A stretch of 52,263 nucleotides of DNA from JANXDG01 sp964521665 (lineage in GTDB: Bacteria; Elusimicrobiota; Endomicrobiia; DTEH01): contig CAZFSG010000005.1 in NCBI GenBank assembly GCA_964521665.1, forward strand, positions 1 through 52,263, given 5' to 3'. The position numbers and the translations under genes were made by a program. The notes under the pieces are model-generated. The model did not search any database. It was given only the letters and a program-made list of their open reading frames with translations, and was not told the origin of the DNA. Below are positions 32,913 to 39,933 of this stretch, one piece after another (positions within the stretch are counted from its first letter, which is position 1; each line of letters starts with the position of its first letter).

Positions 32913-33260
32913 ATGAACCAGTATTTACCATATATATTATGTTTAGTTTTATTCTTAGTAGGTTTGTATGCAGTGTTAGTTAAAAAAAATTTGATAAAAA
33001 TAATAATTGGATTAGGAATTATTGATTATTCTTTGAATCTGTTTTTAGTATTAATTGGTTATAAAAAACAAAGTATTTTCCCTATATTGTCAAAAGATGG
33101 ACAAATTCAACCTATGGTTGACCCGTTACCACAAGCACTAGTTTTAACTGCTATTGTTATAGGATTAGCTGTAACGATGTTGATGGTAGCGATTGCAATA
33201 CGACTTTATGAAAAATACGGTACTTTTGATATAACAGAGATAAGAAAACTTAAAGGATAA
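32913..33260 (+). CDS. Mrp antiporter subunit MrpC/MnhC-like (NuoK homologue)
   Basis: A 115-residue, three-helix protein homologous to NuoK: LVLFLVGLYAVLVKKNLIKI, IIGLGIIDYSLNLFLVLIGY, then MVDPLPQALVLTAIVIGLAV and TMLMVAIAIRLYEKYGT, which is the typical MnhC ending. It completes before the assembly gap, the stop being the last three bases ahead of the N run, so this gene is intact while the next one loses its start. Confidence 0.94.
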   Translation: MNQYLPYILCLVLFLVGLYAVLVKKNLIKIIIGLGIIDYSLNLFLVLIGYKKQSIFPILSKDGQIQPMVDPLPQALVLTAIVIGLAVTMLMVAIAIRLYEKYGTFDITEIRKLKG

Positions 33261-33360
33261 NNNNNNNNNNNNNNNNNNNNNNNNNNNNNNNNNNNNNNNN
33301 NNNNNNNNNNNNNNNNNNNNNNNNNNNNNNNNNNNNNNNNNNNNNNNNNNNNNNNNNNNN
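33261..33360. other. Assembly gap of exactly 100 N inside the hydrogenase operon
   Basis: One hundred N directly after the mrpC-like stop codon. The mrpD-like frame is open into it. The missing start of mrpD (about 10-20 codons in homologues) could fit, but an additional small gene cannot be excluded since the length is a placeholder. Confidence 0.95.
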
Positions 33361-34836
33361 TTAGCTGGTGCATTTTTAAATTCTTTATTAGGAAGATTTT
33401 CAAAATTGTTTTCTGATATTTTTTCAAACATTGTTTGTATATTAACAACATTTTTTTCTTTTGTCATTCTTTACAACTTAAATTTATCTCAACATAATAT
33501 TTTGACTTACAGAGTTGGTGGTTGGGTTGCACCAATTGGTATAATGCTTGTTGTTGACCATTTGACAGTTTTGATGTTGATAACAGTAAATCTTATTGCA
33601 TTATGTTGTTGTATTTATTCAATTTCTTATATGGAAAAATATACTGATAAATGGAAATATTACGCATTGTTTATGCTTATGCTTGCTGGAATGAATGGTG
33701 TTATAATTACGGGTGATATATTTAATATGTATGTGTTTTTAGAAGTTGCAGCGATTGCTTCTTACGCATTAGTAGCGTTTGGTTGTGAATCAGAAGAACT
33801 TGAAGCATCTTTTAAATATCTTGTTTTAGGTTCAGTTGCATCAGCAATAATTTTGTTGTCAATAGCATTAATTTATAGTTACGTTTCAAGTTTGAATTTA
33901 GCAGATATTTCTTTGACTTTAGCAAATCTTTCTGATATTAACAAATTATATTTTATAAGGTTTATTTCTATTCTCCTAATTGTTGGCTTTGGTGTTAAAT
34001 CCGCGTTGGTGCCGTTTCATTCGTGGTTGCCAGACGCGCATCCGTCTGCACCTGCACCAATATCTTCAATGTTGTCAGGTGTATTAATAAAAACATTGGG
34101 AGTTTATGCAATGGTAAGAATTTTATTTAATGTTTTAGGTGTTGAACAAAAAATACTTTCTGTTCTTGTTATTTTAGGATTAATTTCAATGTTTGTTGGA
34201 GTAGTTTTGGCATTATATCAATGGGATTATAAACGACTTTTAGCATATCATTCCATAAGCCAAGTTGGTTATATTATACTCGGTGTTGGTTTGGGGACAC
34301 CGTTGGGTATGTTAGGTGGGTTATTTCATTTGATGAACCATTCCATATTTAAATCGCTTTTGTTTTTAACAAGTGGTGCTACTGAATATACTTTAGGAAC
34401 AAGAGATTTAAGAAAAATGGGTGAACTTAATCATAATATGCCTTTGACTACTTTTTCTGCTTTAGTAGGTAGTATGTCGATCTCTGGTATACCGCCATTT
34501 AACGGGTTTTGGTCAAAGTTGATAATTATTTTTGCTTGTATTCAAGCAAAACAGTATTTTGCAGGATTTATAGCAACAATTGTAAGTTTTCTAACATTGT
34601 CAAGCTTTACAAAAGTTTTAAAATATGGATTTTATGGAAAATCAGAAGAAGTAAATCGCACCACTATTAAAGAAGTACCATTTTATATGGTTATCTCAAT
34701 GCTTATACTTAGTATATGTTGTATTGTAATAAGTTTGATTTTGATTCCGCAGATAAGACCATATTTTTTATCAAAAGCTGTTGATGTATTACAACAAGGT
34801 ATAGTATACGGAACAAAAGTTTTTGAACTGAAATGA
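33361..34836 (+). CDS. Second antiporter-like subunit, MrpD/MbhH-like (5' end in gap)
   Basis: The reading frame is open from the first base after the gap (LAGAFLNSLLGRFSKLFSDI), and homologues begin with a similar PLLxAFLxPLLG stretch, so the start lies in the gap and the TTG at 33406 is not it. The protein has about 14 helices and standard family residues: FNMYVFLEVAAIASYALVAF with the TM5 Glu, KSALVPFHSWLPDAHPSAPA, SSMLSGVLIKTLGVYAM, KRLLAYHSISQVGYIILG, GGLFHLMNHSIFKSLLFL and ISGIPPFNGFWSKL. It is expected to translocate ions in the complex. It overlaps the mrpE-like gene by 4 nt. Confidence 0.93.
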   Translation, partial: LAGAFLNSLLGRFSKLFSDIFSNIVCILTTFFSFVILYNLNLSQHNILTYRVGGWVAPIGIMLVVDHLTVLMLITVNLIALCCCIYSISYMEKYTDKWKYYALFMLMLAGMNGVIITGDIFNMYVFLEVAAIASYALVAFGCESEELEASFKYLVLGSVASAIILLSIALIYSYVSSLNLADISLTLANLSDINKLYFIRFISILLIVGFGVKSALVPFHSWLPDAHPSAPAPISSMLSGVLIKTLGVYAMVRILFNVLGVEQKILSVLVILGLISMFVGVVLALYQWDYKRLLAYHSISQVGYIILGVGLGTPLGMLGGLFHLMNHSIFKSLLFLTSGATEYTLGTRDLRKMGELNHNMPLTTFSALVGSMSISGIPPFNGFWSKLIIIFACIQAKQYFAGFIATIVSFLTLSSFTKVLKYGFYGKSEEVNRTTIKEVPFYMVISMLILSICCIVISLILIPQIRPYFLSKAVDVLQQGIVYGTKVFELK

Positions 34837-35336
34837 AAAGTATCTATAGTAGAATTGTATTGTTTATAATATCATTTTTAGTGTGGATACTTTTTACATT
34901 TTCATTTGATATCCAACATATAATAATTGGTTTATTATGCAGTTTAATAGTTACACTTTTAGTTGGAGATATTTATACTCAAAATCCGTATAAATTTAAA
35001 AATCCGAGCAGGTATTTGTGGTTTTTCTATTATCTTTTAGTCCTTTTTTGGGAAATGATAAAAGCAAACCTTGATGTTGCGTATAGAGTTGTTCACCCAA
35101 AACTTCCAATAAGACCTGGTATTGTAAAAGTTAAAACAAAACTTAAGTCAGATACAGGACTTACTTTTTTAGCAAATTCTATTACTTTGACACCGGGAAC
35201 AATGAGTGTTGATGTTGACAAAGAAAACGGATATTTGTATGTGCACTGGATAAATGTTAAATCAACAGATATTGAAAAAGCCACACAGATTATTGTTTCA
35301 CGGTTTGAAAAAATATTAGAGAAAATTTTTGAATAA
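34833..35336 (+). CDS. Mrp antiporter subunit MrpE/MnhE-like
   Basis: A 167-residue protein with two N-terminal helices (IVLFIISFLVWILFTFSFDI and a second ending LVGDIY), the YLLVLFWEMIKANLDVAYRV segment and a soluble C-terminal part with TGLTFLANSITLTPGTMSVD and YLYVHWINV, all typical of MnhE. It is required for assembly of Mrp antiporters. The start overlaps the mrpD-like stop as ATGA, and the mrpF-like ATG lies 4 nt after the stop. Confidence 0.94.
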   Translation: MKSIYSRIVLFIISFLVWILFTFSFDIQHIIIGLLCSLIVTLLVGDIYTQNPYKFKNPSRYLWFFYYLLVLFWEMIKANLDVAYRVVHPKLPIRPGIVKVKTKLKSDTGLTFLANSITLTPGTMSVDVDKENGYLYVHWINVKSTDIEKATQIIVSRFEKILEKIFE

Positions 35337-35340
35337 TTTT

Positions 35341-35676
35341 ATGAAACTTTTAAAATATATAATTTTTTTCATAATTTTTGTGGTGTTGCTAATACTTAAT
35401 TTTATATTAAAAATGGATATTTTTTTGAGATTGCTAAATCCAATAATAGTATGTATAATTTTTTGTTTATATAGAATAGCAGCAGGGCCAACTCCAGCTG
35501 ACCGTGCAGTGGGAGTTGATATATTAGGAATATTAGTAGTAGGCAGTTGTGCATTTTTGACATTAGTAACAAAAAAAGATTTTTTTATAGACATAGCAGT
35601 TGCATGGGCACTACAATCATTTATAGGAACAATAGCGCTAGCAAAATATCTTGAAGGGAGACACTTAGATGATTAA
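35341..35676 (+). CDS. Mrp antiporter subunit MrpF/MnhF-like
   Basis: With start ATG 35341 the protein has 111 residues and three helices. The family motif is YRIAAGPTPADRAVGVDILG in the first loop, followed by GSCAFLTLVTKKDFFIDIAV and AWALQSFIGTIALAKYLEG. An in-frame TTG 12 nt upstream would overlap the mrpE-like stop and is less likely. It overlaps the mrpG-like gene by 8 nt. Confidence 0.94.
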   Translation: MKLLKYIIFFIIFVVLLILNFILKMDIFLRLLNPIIVCIIFCLYRIAAGPTPADRAVGVDILGILVVGSCAFLTLVTKKDFFIDIAVAWALQSFIGTIALAKYLEGRHLDD

Positions 35677-35992
35677 CCATATTTTAGGATATATTTTTAT
35701 AATAATAGGTATATGTTTTGATTTTTTTGGCTGTTTAGGTTTAGTAAGGTTGCCTGATGTATATAATCGTCTTCAAGCATCTACAAAATGTGTCACATTA
35801 GGTACTTGTGGGATTTTATTTGGTTTATTTTTATATTACGGATTTTCTTCAATAGGTCTTAAATGTTTGTTAACAATGTTTTTTGTTTTACTTACAGCAC
35901 CTGTTTCAGCACATGCGTTATCACGTGCTGCATATAAATCAGGAGTGAAATTGTGTGATAAATCTGTATGTGATGAGTATAAAAATAGTTGA
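35669..35992 (+). CDS. Mrp antiporter subunit MrpG/MnhG-like
   Basis: A 107-residue, three-helix protein. GICFDFFGCLGLVRLPDVYN and RLQASTKCVTLGTCGILFG form the MnhG signature (normally G-x-x-x-x-R-x-P-D-x-Y-x-R-x-H-A-x-x-K). The usual His before A/S is Gln here (RLQAS), which is a frequent variant position. It is the last antiporter gene; the ferredoxin subunit gene follows 53 nt later. Confidence 0.93.
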   Translation: MINHILGYIFIIIGICFDFFGCLGLVRLPDVYNRLQASTKCVTLGTCGILFGLFLYYGFSSIGLKCLLTMFFVLLTAPVSAHALSRAAYKSGVKLCDKSVCDEYKNS

Positions 35993-36045
35993 AAAATTGA
36001 ATACTAAAAGGTTAAAGTATTTAAAAAAGTTGAATTAAAATTAAA

Positions 36046-36681
36046 ATGAAATATCCAAAAATAAGAGAATTAGTACATGCAATAAAAGTTTTAATAAAAG
36101 GTCCTGCTACAACAAAGTTTCCTTTTGAACCACATACACCACCAGAAGGTTTTCGTGGAAAACCACTTCCATCTAATGAAGGATGTATAGGTTGTGGTGC
36201 ATGTGCTGAAGTTTGTCCTACTGGAGCAATACATGTTGGTGAAAATTTGTCTGACAATGGTAAAAAAGAACGTGTTTTAGTTTGGCATTATGACGAGTGT
36301 ATATTTTGTGGTCAATGTGCAAGAGAATGTACTACAAGAAACGAAAAGATTCCTGGTGTTGTAATGTCGACTGAGTTTGATTTAGCAACTACTGATAGGA
36401 CAAAATTAAAATCTGATGAAATTAAACATGAATTAATTGTTTGTTCATATTGTGGAAATGTTATTTCTACTAGGAAACATTTATTGTATGTTATAAATAA
36501 ATTAGGTCATAAATCTTTTGGAAACATAAATTTGATACAAACATTACAAGAAAAACTTTTGTCAGTGTTTCAAAAAAATATCCAGTTTTATACTTTTAAC
36601 CAACGAGAATATATGTATGAAATACTTTGTCCAAAATGTAGAAGAAAAATAATGTTGTTTGATGAATATGGAAAAACATAG
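36046..36681 (+). CDS. Hydrogenase ferredoxin subunit (NuoI/HyfH/MbhN-like) with extra Cys-pair C-terminus
   Basis: A 211-residue NuoI-like protein. PFEPHTPPEGFRGKPLPSNE is the group 4 hydrogenase lead-in; then two clusters, C-I-G-C-G-A-C-A-E-V-C-P at about 46-57 and C-I-F-C-G-Q-C-A-R-E-C at about 85-95. The second has Thr in place of the usual Pro after its fourth Cys. The final 75 residues add two CxxC pairs (CSYCG and CPKCRR), a likely zinc-ribbon or rubredoxin-like knuckle not needed in NuoI. It wires electrons to the small subunit. It is last in the operon, as MbhN is in Pyrococcus. Confidence 0.9.
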   Translation: MKYPKIRELVHAIKVLIKGPATTKFPFEPHTPPEGFRGKPLPSNEGCIGCGACAEVCPTGAIHVGENLSDNGKKERVLVWHYDECIFCGQCARECTTRNEKIPGVVMSTEFDLATTDRTKLKSDEIKHELIVCSYCGNVISTRKHLLYVINKLGHKSFGNINLIQTLQEKLLSVFQKNIQFYTFNQREYMYEILCPKCRRKIMLFDEYGKT

Positions 36682-36696
36682 GGTTAAAAAATCTCT

Positions 36697-36963
36697 ATGG
36701 AAAAAGAAAATAGGTTGCTTAAAAAATTAGAAATGTTGGAAAAACAAATAAAAATTTTGGAAGAAAAAATACAGATGTATAAAAATGTTTTAATTTCATT
36801 AAAGTTAGAAAACAAAAAGTTGCTAGAAGATATAAATTTATTACAAGAAGAAAATAAAAAATTGCAAAACTATTACAAAGAATTTATAAACTTACAGGAA
36901 AAAACAGGAATTGTAAAACAAAAACTAAAAAAACTTATCGAGAAGATTTCAGCTGCTGTATAA
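36697..36963 (+). CDS. Small coiled-coil protein, ZapB-like
   Basis: An 88-residue protein that is almost entirely coiled coil (LEMLEKQIKILEEKIQMYKN then LEDINLLQEENKKLQNYYKE), with heptad hydrophobics and no other domain. It starts 15 nt after the hydrogenase ferredoxin gene and precedes zapA, and small coiled-coil proteins of the ZapB type often stand next to zapA. A role in Z-ring assembly is therefore likely but rests on position and coiled-coil character only. Confidence 0.55.
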   Translation: MEKENRLLKKLEMLEKQIKILEEKIQMYKNVLISLKLENKKLLEDINLLQEENKKLQNYYKEFINLQEKTGIVKQKLKKLIEKISAAV

Positions 36964-37025
36964 TCTTTTTTGTTTTTCTTAATTAAGTAAATCCTTTTCT
37001 ATAAAATTTTTTTTCTTTTAATTCA

Positions 37026-37054
37026 TTGACAAATACATTCTTTTTTTGTATTTA
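37026..37054 (+). promoter_or_regulatory. Predicted promoter of zapA
   Basis: TTGACA (37026-37031), 17-base spacer, TATTTA (37049-37054). Transcription would start about 37061, just ahead of the left arm of the 18-bp inverted repeat, so the transcript would carry that arm near its 5' end. Confidence 0.5.
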
Positions 37055-37065
37055 ATATAACATTA

Positions 37066-37083
37066 AGAATTAGGGAAAGGAAA
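37066..37083. repeat. Left arm of an 18-bp inverted repeat, covering the zapA ribosome-binding site
   Basis: AGAATTAGGGAAAGGAAA, whose perfect reverse complement lies at 37410-37427 after the zapA stop. It contains the purine-rich GGGAAAGGA stretch that must serve as Shine-Dalgarno region for the ATG at 37093. Confidence 0.85.
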
Positions 37084-37092
37084 AATTTTTTT

Positions 37093-37401
37093 ATGAAAGA
37101 AGTTGAAAAAGAACCATTTTTTTTAAAAATAGGCCCACAAGAAATTTATTTAGATTCTGTTTCTTCAGCTGAACAACTTTTTTTAGAACTTGTTGCGTCA
37201 CAGATTAATGAAAAATTTAACGAAGTAAAAAAAGAACAAGTTGATACCATACGCAGTTATGCATATACATTGTTAGAAATCGCAAAAGAAAAATGTAGTT
37301 TAGAAAAGAAAACAGAAGAAAAAATTGATATTTTAGAAACAAAAATTTCGTCTCTTATTGAAGAAATTGATAAACAACTTGCTGAGTACACTTCTAAATA
37401 A
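37093..37401 (+). CDS. zapA: Cell division protein ZapA
   Basis: A 102-residue ZapA: the N-terminal globular part FFLKIGPQEIYLDSVSSAEQ corresponds to the family's short strand region, followed by an alpha helix (LELVASQINEKFNEVKKEQV, then RSYAYTLLEIAKEKCSLEKK) forming the dimer coiled coil. ZapA bundles FtsZ filaments at the division site. It has its own likely promoter and sits between a ZapB-like protein and rarA. An 18-bp inverted repeat brackets the gene, one arm overlapping the ribosome-binding region and the other starting 9 nt past the stop, which suggests translational control through a long-range RNA stem. Confidence 0.82.
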   Translation: MKEVEKEPFFLKIGPQEIYLDSVSSAEQLFLELVASQINEKFNEVKKEQVDTIRSYAYTLLEIAKEKCSLEKKTEEKIDILETKISSLIEEIDKQLAEYTSK

Positions 37402-37409
37402 AATTAAAC

Positions 37410-37427
37410 TTTCCTTTCCCTAATTCT
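37410..37427. repeat. Right arm of the 18-bp inverted repeat, 3' of zapA
   Basis: TTTCCTTTCCCTAATTCT, the exact reverse complement of 37066-37083. It starts 9 nt after the zapA stop and ends 42 nt before the rarA start, so it would be in the zapA 3' untranslated RNA. Confidence 0.85.
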
Positions 37428-37469
37428 ATCCTAAATTTCACATAATTTTTTGTTTAAAATCTACCTACA

Positions 37470-38774
37470 ATGACTGCAGAACTGTTTAAGCATAAAAAAA
37501 ATTTGTTGTTATCTGCTAGATTTTTACCAGAAAGTTTTGATGAATTTGTTGGTCAACAACATCTTTTATCAAAAGATGCAGTTTTAAGAACTTTAATAGA
37601 AGAAGATAAACTTTTCTCTTTAATATTTTATGGACCGTCTGGGACTGGGAAAACTGCTTTAGCAAAACTTATCGCTAAAAAAACAACTGCTGAAGTTATC
37701 CATACAAACGCTACTATGTTTGGCATTTCTGAGATGAAAGAATTAATTAATACAGTAAAACATTATCATCAAGAAAAGAAATTTTTGTTAATTTTAGACG
37801 AAATACATCATTTAAATAGACATCAACAAAATGTCCTTTTACCAGAAGTTGAAAATGGAAATATTATTCTTATTGGTATAACTACTGAAAATCCATTTTA
37901 TTATGTAAACCAAGCATTACTGTCTCGTTCGTTTATTGCAGAATTTAAAAAACTTACGGATGAAGATATAAAGACTATAATTTATCGTGCATTGACAGAT
38001 AATTCCAAAGGATTAGGTAGTTTAAACTTAACTATAGATGAAGATGCTTGTGAGTATATTATACATTATGCTGATGGTGATGCAAGAAAAGCGTTGAATG
38101 TTTTAGATTTATCAGCTATATATTTGACAAAAAAAGGACAAAAAAATATTAGCTTAGATGTTGTAAAAAAATGTATACCACCACTATCATTAAAATATGA
38201 CAAATCTTCTGATTATCATTATGATCACATTTCTGCGTTTATAAAATCAGTTCGTGGTTCAGACCCAGATGCTGCGCTCTACTGGATGGAAAAAATGCTT
38301 ATGGCTGGTGAAGATCCAAGATATATTATAAGAAGGCTAATAATTCTTGCAGCTGAAGATATTGGCAATGCAGATCCTTTTGCTTTAGTATTAGCAACAT
38401 CAGCACTTGAAGCTATAGAATTTGTTGGTATGCCTGAAGCCGAGATTATTTTAGCAGAAGTTGTATGTTATCTTGCTTGTGCAGAAAAATCTAATGCGAG
38501 TTATGAAGCATTACAAAATGTTAAAAATGAACTTGAGACACAAAAAGTACAAGAAGTGCCTCAACATCTTAAAAATGGACATCGTGATGCTGAAAAGTTT
38601 GGTCATGGAAAAGGTTATCTTTACCCACATGATTATGAAGGAAGTTTTGTGATACAGAAATATATGGAATATGAAAAATACTTTTATTTTCCAAAAGATG
38701 TTGGTAAAGAAAAAGAGATAAAACAACGATTGGAAAAGTTAAGACAAGCAAAAATAGAAAAAGATAAAAAATAG
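37470..38774 (+). CDS. rarA: Replication-associated recombination protein A (RarA/MgsA), AAA+ ATPase
   Basis: A 434-residue clamp-loader-like AAA+ protein that acts at stalled replication forks. RPESFDEFVGQQHLL-type start (FLPESFDEFVGQQHLL), Walker A FYGPSGTGKTA (54-64), Walker B LLILDEIHHLNRHQQ, sensor ITTENPFY and arginine-finger region ALLSRSFIAEFKKL; the C-terminal tetramerisation domain shows ISAFIKSVRGSDPDAALYWM, MLMAGEDPRYIIRRL, EDIGNADPFAL and GYLYPHDYEG. The full length matches the family. It follows zapA by 68 nt and precedes the cyclo-ligase gene by 10 nt. Confidence 0.96.
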   Translation: MTAELFKHKKNLLLSARFLPESFDEFVGQQHLLSKDAVLRTLIEEDKLFSLIFYGPSGTGKTALAKLIAKKTTAEVIHTNATMFGISEMKELINTVKHYHQEKKFLLILDEIHHLNRHQQNVLLPEVENGNIILIGITTENPFYYVNQALLSRSFIAEFKKLTDEDIKTIIYRALTDNSKGLGSLNLTIDEDACEYIIHYADGDARKALNVLDLSAIYLTKKGQKNISLDVVKKCIPPLSLKYDKSSDYHYDHISAFIKSVRGSDPDAALYWMEKMLMAGEDPRYIIRRLIILAAEDIGNADPFALVLATSALEAIEFVGMPEAEIILAEVVCYLACAEKSNASYEALQNVKNELETQKVQEVPQHLKNGHRDAEKFGHGKGYLYPHDYEGSFVIQKYMEYEKYFYFPKDVGKEKEIKQRLEKLRQAKIEKDKK

Positions 38775-38784
38775 ATGTTAAAAA

Positions 38785-39330
38785 ATGAATAATGAGAAAC
38801 AGATATTAAGAAAAAAATTTTTAGAATTGAGGTTAAAACTTAATAAAAGAACAAAGAGTCAAAATGATAAAAAAATAATAAAAAATTTGTTAGCATTAGA
38901 AGAGTTTAAAAAGGCAAAAAATGTAATGATATATTACCCGTTTAAAAACGAGGTAGATGTTCTTAAGTTAATAAAAATATGCAAAGATAAAAATTTCTTT
39001 TTTCCAGTAGTTAATTTTAAGAAAAAAATTTTGGAAGTAAGAAAATATAATAGTGAGTTTATTAAAAATAAATTTGGTATATATGAACCAAAAGGTAAAA
39101 ATTTGAAAAAAATAAATTTGGATTTTATTGTTGTTCCTGGCATAGTATTTGATAAAAGATGCTATAGAATAGGTTTCGGTGGAGGTTATTATGATAAATT
39201 TTTAAAGAATGTGAATTGTTTTAAATGTGGAGTATGTTATGATTTTCAAATTGTTGAATCTCTACCAACAGAAAAAAATGATGTTAAACTTAACTGTGTA
39301 GTGTCTGAAGAAAGAATAATATGTAGATAG
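38785..39330 (+). CDS. 5-formyltetrahydrofolate cyclo-ligase
   Basis: This enzyme converts 5-formyl-THF to 5,10-methenyl-THF using ATP. The 181-residue protein shows LRKKFLELRLKLNKRTKSQN, NVMIYYPFKNEVDVLKLI, FGIYEPKG, DFIVVPGIVFDKRCYRIGFG and GGYYDKFL, the last two being the signature. zapA and this gene occur close together in many bacteria, where 6S RNA may lie between them; here rarA lies between and no 6S RNA was recognised. Repeat copy D begins 32 nt after its stop. Confidence 0.94.
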   Translation: MNNEKQILRKKFLELRLKLNKRTKSQNDKKIIKNLLALEEFKKAKNVMIYYPFKNEVDVLKLIKICKDKNFFFPVVNFKKKILEVRKYNSEFIKNKFGIYEPKGKNLKKINLDFIVVPGIVFDKRCYRIGFGGGYYDKFLKNVNCFKCGVCYDFQIVESLPTEKNDVKLNCVVSEERIICR

Positions 39331-39361
39331 AAATTTTTTTAGCAATTTACAATAAAAAAGA

Positions 39362-39924
39362 GGTTCTGTTAACTAAATATGATGTTCTTTGAGATACAAA
39401 AATTATAATTTTGTAGCCGCAGGCTTCAACCTGCGTAATTTCGTTAACGAAAACCGCAGCCTAAAGGTTGCAGTTACCGTGCGTTGCGGAGTGTGAATTT
39501 TCGGTAGTCGCAGGTTTTATTCTGCGTAAATTATTTTGTAGTAGCAAACCTTGGTTTGCGCATATTATTTGTAGTTGCAGACCTTGGTCTGCTAAAAATA
39601 GAGCAAAAGCAAGCTTTGCAACTACAATTTTTATTTATTTTGTAGCAGCAAACCTTGGTTTGCTAAAAAGGTTGTGTGTCCTGAATGTGCAGGTGAAATT
39701 ACAAAAAACTGCAACAACGTGGTTGTTACACTCCAAATCAAAAAACTGTGACAACACGGTTGTTGCAGCCCAAAATCCAAGTTTAATTTTTTGGGTAGCC
39801 GCAGGCTTCAGTCTGCGTATTTCGCCAAAAAAGAATCTTATTTTTAATTTTTTTTGTCCACGCAAATTATAGAGTTGTTCATAAACATCATAAAATAGTT
39901 TACCAAAACTAAAAAGAAAGGAGA
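39362..39924 (+). repeat. Modular REP-like hairpin array, copy D (largest, head, tail and shared right flank)
   Basis: The 603-base space 39331-39933 has no real gene. Head GGTTCTGTTAACTAAATATG starts at 39362. Modules: GTAG (39413-39416) with hairpin 39419-39434; a GGTAGTCGCAGG-type hairpin near 39503; GTAG (39538-39541) with GCAAACCTTGGTTTGC (39544-39559); GTAG (39571-39574) with GCAGACCTTGGTCTGC (39577-39592); reverse GCAAAAGCAAGCTTTGC plus CTAC (39603-39625); GTAG (39642-39645) with GCAAACCTTGGTTTGC (39648-39663); CAACAACGTGGTTGTTACAC plus CTCC (39712-39734); a further CAACA module; GTAG (39795-39798) with hairpin 39801-39816; tail at 39828-39849. The sequence to 39924 matches the right flank of copy B and supplies the rny ribosome-binding site. 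Confidence 0.85.
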
Positions 39925-39933
39925 GAAATTGCT

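Noticed and set aside
37402..37469. 6S RNA next to zapA, as in many proteobacteria.
   Set aside because: The interval is only 68 bases and shows no long bulged stem; the inverted repeat pairs across the whole zapA gene instead.
39530..39670. Regularly recurring GCAAACCTTGGTTTGC-type units that look at first like a CRISPR array.
   Set aside because: The units differ in sequence and orientation, spacing is irregular, the spacers are shared between copies, and no cas gene is present.
39468..39872. A 134-codon open frame in repeat copy D.
   Set aside because: It translates the hairpin modules themselves and gives repeated Cys/Trp/Pro strings unlike any neighbouring protein; there is no ribosome-binding site and similar frames appear in other copies only where the modules are the same.
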